The translations under genes and the position numbers were made by a program. A stretch of 7,128 bases of DNA, taken from NCBI GenBank assembly GCA_937915515.1, contig CALGIK010000155.1, positions 1 to 7,128 of the forward strand, in the 5' to 3' direction. Below are positions 4,735-7,128 of this stretch, piece by piece. This stretch comes from an uncultured Clostridia bacterium. Its GTDB lineage: Bacteria > Bacillota > Clostridia > Christensenellales > CAG-314. Each line of letters starts with the position of its first letter. The stretch's first letter is position 1. A model generated the notes under the pieces. It worked only from the letters and a program-made list of their open reading frames with translations, was not told the DNA's origin and did not search any database.

Positions 4735-6813
4735 TTACGCTTCTTTTTCGGCTAGGAATTTTTTGGCGTCCTCTACGATTTTTGTAACGCTTGTGGGCGG
4801 TACTTCCTCATAACGGGTAAATTCGGTAGTATACCTGCCTCTGCCTTGAGTCATACTGCGTAAATCCGTAGCGTATTTGGTGATTTCGCTTAAAGGGCAT
4901 TCGGCATTTATTATTTGTCTGCCGTTAACTGTCTCCATACCCAAAACTCTGCCGCGGCGCTTATTAAGGTCGCCCAATATGTCGCCCATAAAACTTTCGG
5001 GTACGATAATTTTGAGGGTATATATAGGTTCGAGCAGAACGGGGCTTGCCTTTGGAATACCGTCATTGTAAGCTAACTTCGCCGCCGAAACAAAGGCAAT
5101 TTCCTTAGAATCGACAGGGTGGTATTTTCCGTCAAACAGGGTGCATTTTAAGTTAACCATAGGATAGCCCGCTAAAACACCGTATTTAATAGCTTCCCTC
5201 AAGCCTTTTTCAACAGCGGGAATATATTGCTTAGGTACGGAACCGCCTACAACAGCATCTACAAATTCGAATACGCCGTCGCTTGCGCCCGGTTCGAACC
5301 TGACCGAGCACACGCCGAATTGACCTGCGCCGCCCGATTGTTTTTTATGCTTGCCTTCCGCTTCGGACATCTTTTTGATTGTTTCTCGGTAAGCTATGCG
5401 CGGTTCCTTTAAAACGGCTTCGACACCGAATTTATTTTTTAATTTGCGGGAAAGTATATCAAGCTGGGTTTCGCCTACGCCGCACAAAAGCATTTCGTTG
5501 GTTTCGATGTTTTTGACGACGTTAAAGCTTATATCTTCGTCCTTTAAACGGCTTAGTCCTGCAAATATTTTATCTTCATCGCCCTTTTTGGTTGCGTAAA
5601 CAGCCATATTTAATACAGGGTTAGGCATATTTATTTCGGGCAGAAAAACCGCTTTACCTTCGCAAAGAGTGTCACCGGTGGTGGTATTGTTGAGTTTAGC
5701 CAAAGCGCCTATGTCGCCTGCATAAGCTGCATCCACTGTTTCCTGCTTTTTGCCTTTCAGAAAATATATGGAAGAAATTTTTTCGTCAGAATCCTTGTTT
5801 ACGTTTTTTAGAGAAATACCGCTTTTTAAGGTGCCGCTTAATACTTTAAATAAGCTGAGTCTGCCTACAAACGGGTCGGCTATGGTTTTGAAAACTCTTA
5901 AGACAACATTGGCTTTTTCGTCCGTTTTGATAACGACCTCTGCGCCGCTCTCGTCCTTTGCCAAAACAGGCGCAACATCGCTTGCTTTAGGCATAAGGTT
6001 TATTAAATTGTTCATCAAATTAAACACGCCGATATTTGCTGTTGCACTGCCGCCGAATACGCCGATAGCGCTGCCGTCACGTATACCTTTTTTGATGCCG
6101 ACTATTATCTGATTGGGCTGCAATTCGCCTTTGTCAAAAAATTCCATCATAAGCTCTTCATCACTTTCGGCTGCCTTTTCCTCAACAATTGACTTGGTGT
6201 TTTTGTAAAGGTCTGACATTTCGTTAGGTATTGCTTGTCCGTTAACAGCATGACTTCCTACTTCGTAATAGCTGCCTTCGGTAACGTTGACATAACCTTT
6301 TATTTTGCCGTTTGACAAACTTGGCAACATAATAGGAGCTATCCTCGTGCCGTATTTAGCTTGTATAGCTTCGATTGTGGTAAAATAATTGGCATTTTCC
6401 TTATCCATGCCGTTAATAAAAATAACGGTGGGAATTTTATGTTCGACACAATAATCGATTGCTTTTTCGGTGCCTACAGGCAAAGTACCGTTAGCACCCG
6501 TTACTACTAAAGCGCAATCAGCGACAGCCATAGCCTGTACAAATTCACCCTCAAAGTCAAAAAATCCCGGTACGTCAAGCATATTGAATTTTGTGTTATT
6601 GTATACGCAGTTTGCTGTGGCAAGACTGATAGAAATTCTTTTATTAATTTCCTCAGGGTCAAAGTCTGTAGTGGTATTGCCGTCGTCTACCTTACCTTGC
6701 CTGTCTATTGCCTTTGCGTTGTACAAAATTGCTTCCGTTAAAGATGTTTTGCCTTCGCCGCCGTGACCGATAAGAGCTATGTTAATAATATCCTTAGCAT
6801 AAAATATCGCCAT
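4735..6813 (-). CDS. Elongation factor G-like GTPase (EF-G2/FusA2-type paralogue)
   Basis: Translational GTPase of 692 residues with the full five-domain EF-G plan. G1 is GHGGEGKT (16-23; EF-G has AHIDAGKT), G2 is RISIS (59-63; RGITI in EF-G), G3 is DVPGF (80-84; DTPGH in EF-G, so the catalytic His is Phe), G4 is NGMDK (134-138), and GGSA (254-257) lies near G5. Domain II has DPFVGRL (from 313). Domain IV has RIAYRETI (472-479), QSGGAGQFG (492-500) and the tip loop DGKYHPVDS keeping the His (H565) important for translocation. Domain V has MGDILGDLNKRRG and ATDLRSMTQGRGRY. Proteins of this type (for example Thermus EF-G-2) accompany a normal fusA in their genomes, and their role is less clear; a canonical fusA is presumed elsewhere. 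The ATG at 6813 is chosen because GAGG lies nine bases upstream; a TTG five codons earlier overlaps that site. It has its own promoter and terminator. Confidence 0.93.
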   Translation of the reverse strand: MAIFYAKDIINIALIGHGGEGKTSLTEAILYNAKAIDRQGKVDDGNTTTDFDPEEINKRISISLATANCVYNNTKFNMLDVPGFFDFEGEFVQAMAVADCALVVTGANGTLPVGTEKAIDYCVEHKIPTVIFINGMDKENANYFTTIEAIQAKYGTRIAPIMLPSLSNGKIKGYVNVTEGSYYEVGSHAVNGQAIPNEMSDLYKNTKSIVEEKAAESDEELMMEFFDKGELQPNQIIVGIKKGIRDGSAIGVFGGSATANIGVFNLMNNLINLMPKASDVAPVLAKDESGAEVVIKTDEKANVVLRVFKTIADPFVGRLSLFKVLSGTLKSGISLKNVNKDSDEKISSIYFLKGKKQETVDAAYAGDIGALAKLNNTTTGDTLCEGKAVFLPEINMPNPVLNMAVYATKKGDEDKIFAGLSRLKDEDISFNVVKNIETNEMLLCGVGETQLDILSRKLKNKFGVEAVLKEPRIAYRETIKKMSEAEGKHKKQSGGAGQFGVCSVRFEPGASDGVFEFVDAVVGGSVPKQYIPAVEKGLREAIKYGVLAGYPMVNLKCTLFDGKYHPVDSKEIAFVSAAKLAYNDGIPKASPVLLEPIYTLKIIVPESFMGDILGDLNKRRGRVLGMETVNGRQIINAECPLSEITKYATDLRSMTQGRGRYTTEFTRYEEVPPTSVTKIVEDAKKFLAEKEA

Positions 6814-6822
6814 AAAAAAATA

Positions 6823-6826
6823 CCTC
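6823..6826 (-). promoter_or_regulatory. Ribosome binding site deciding the EF-G-like start
   Basis: GAGG on the minus strand, nine bases from the ATG at 6813. The alternative TTG start at 6828-6826 overlaps this site and has no site of its own, so the ATG is preferred. Confidence 0.6.
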
Positions 6827-6845
6827 AAAAAAACAAGATACTGAT

Positions 6846-6874
6846 ACTATACAACAATTCACAACATTTTTCAA
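6846..6874 (-). promoter_or_regulatory. SigA-type promoter of the EF-G-like gene
   Basis: On the minus strand TTGAAA (6874-6869), exactly 17 bases, then TATAGT (6851-6846). Transcription should start near 6839 and give a leader of about 26 bases. The -35 begins 18 bases after the murI stop, so the promoter fills the gap between the two genes. Confidence 0.72.
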
Positions 6875-6892
6875 ATCATTTAGCGTTTTTTT

Positions 6893-7128
6893 TCAAATTT
6901 TTTTACCGTTAAACACAATGTTAGCATATCTGACGTATTTGGCGGGGTCGGGACGGGATAAAATTATAGAAGTTGACGTGTAACCATTATCAAAAAGAAT
7001 ATCCGACGAATAAAGCAGCTCCCTAATGCGGTTAGCTGTGCCGCTTGCTCCGTCATAAACAGGCACGTTAAAAAAGTCCTTTAATAAGTCCATTTTTAAG
7101 GAATAATGGGTACACCCTAAAACAACGG
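6893..7128 (-). CDS. murI: Glutamate racemase, C-terminal part (5' end beyond window)
   Basis: Glutamate racemase converts L- to D-glutamate for peptidoglycan by a two-cysteine proton-transfer mechanism. The last 77 complete codons are present. The frame runs open through the right edge, reading VVLGCTHYSLK before the internal Met at 7093, so that Met is not the true start. GCTHY is the family's C-terminal catalytic motif: the Cys is the second catalytic cysteine, with the adjacent Thr-His. The usual Pro after Tyr is Ser. Downstream, VPVYDGASGTANRIRELL matches the family's 'DSGxATAxRVxxLL' segment. The protein ends NGKKI at TGA (6895-6893). About two thirds of the protein, including the first catalytic Cys, is outside. 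No terminator is visible after the stop; the EF-G-like promoter follows at once. Confidence 0.9.
   Translation of the reverse strand, partial: VVLGCTHYSLKMDLLKDFFNVPVYDGASGTANRIRELLYSSDILFDNGYTSTSIILSRPDPAKYVRYANIVFNGKKI

Overview
The window looks like ordinary chromosomal DNA from a low-G+C bacterium of the Bacillota, most likely an uncultured Clostridia-type lineage. The reasons are a ClpC-type (not ClpA-type) unfoldase, a long-form ribosome hibernation factor, strong AGGAGG-type ribosome binding sites, consensus SigA-like promoters, and a small MKLWIK-type protein of a kind I associate with Clostridia. This placement is inference; there is no rRNA or tRNA gene to anchor it. No phage, transposon, CRISPR array, defence system or tRNA is visible. 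The window is almost fully coding, and its longest gene-free stretch is about 165 bases.

Layout from left to right. (1) 1-1188, minus strand: dnaB replicative helicase, lacking its C-terminal end at the left edge. (2) 1189-1353: divergent promoter region serving dnaB (minus) and a small plus-strand gene. (3) 1354-1608, plus: an 84-residue protein of unknown function. (4) 1599-2171, minus: long-form hpf, which overlaps the small gene tail to tail. One 13-bp palindromic terminator sits inside both coding 3' ends. (5) 2203-4593, minus: clpC, 31 bases upstream of hpf and probably co-transcribed with it. (6) 4594-4734: clpC promoter, and the terminator of the next gene. (7) 4735-6813, minus: a divergent elongation factor G paralogue (EF-G2/FusA2 type) lacking the catalytic histidine of its G3 box. 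(8) 6893-7128, minus: the C-terminal end of glutamate racemase (murI), cut by the right edge.

The genes cover replication (dnaB), cell-wall precursor supply (murI) and a translation/stress group: EF-G-like GTPase, Clp unfoldase and hibernation factor. Joint clpC-hpf transcription would couple protein quality control to ribosome hibernation. The neighbouring EF-G paralogue acts on the same target, the ribosome, but has its own promoter and terminator.

I do not see a wholly new system. The points most worth checking are: (a) clpC and the small gene both start within about 10 bases of a good -10 box and lack a Shine-Dalgarno sequence, which suggests leaderless mRNAs, while dnaB, hpf and the EF-G paralogue have Shine-Dalgarno sites; (b) the HPF C-terminal tail is encoded by the terminator palindrome; (c) ClpC has lost one predicted phosphoarginine-binding glutamate and has a lysine in its presumed ClpP-docking tripeptide; (d) the EF-G paralogue has an altered GTPase centre.
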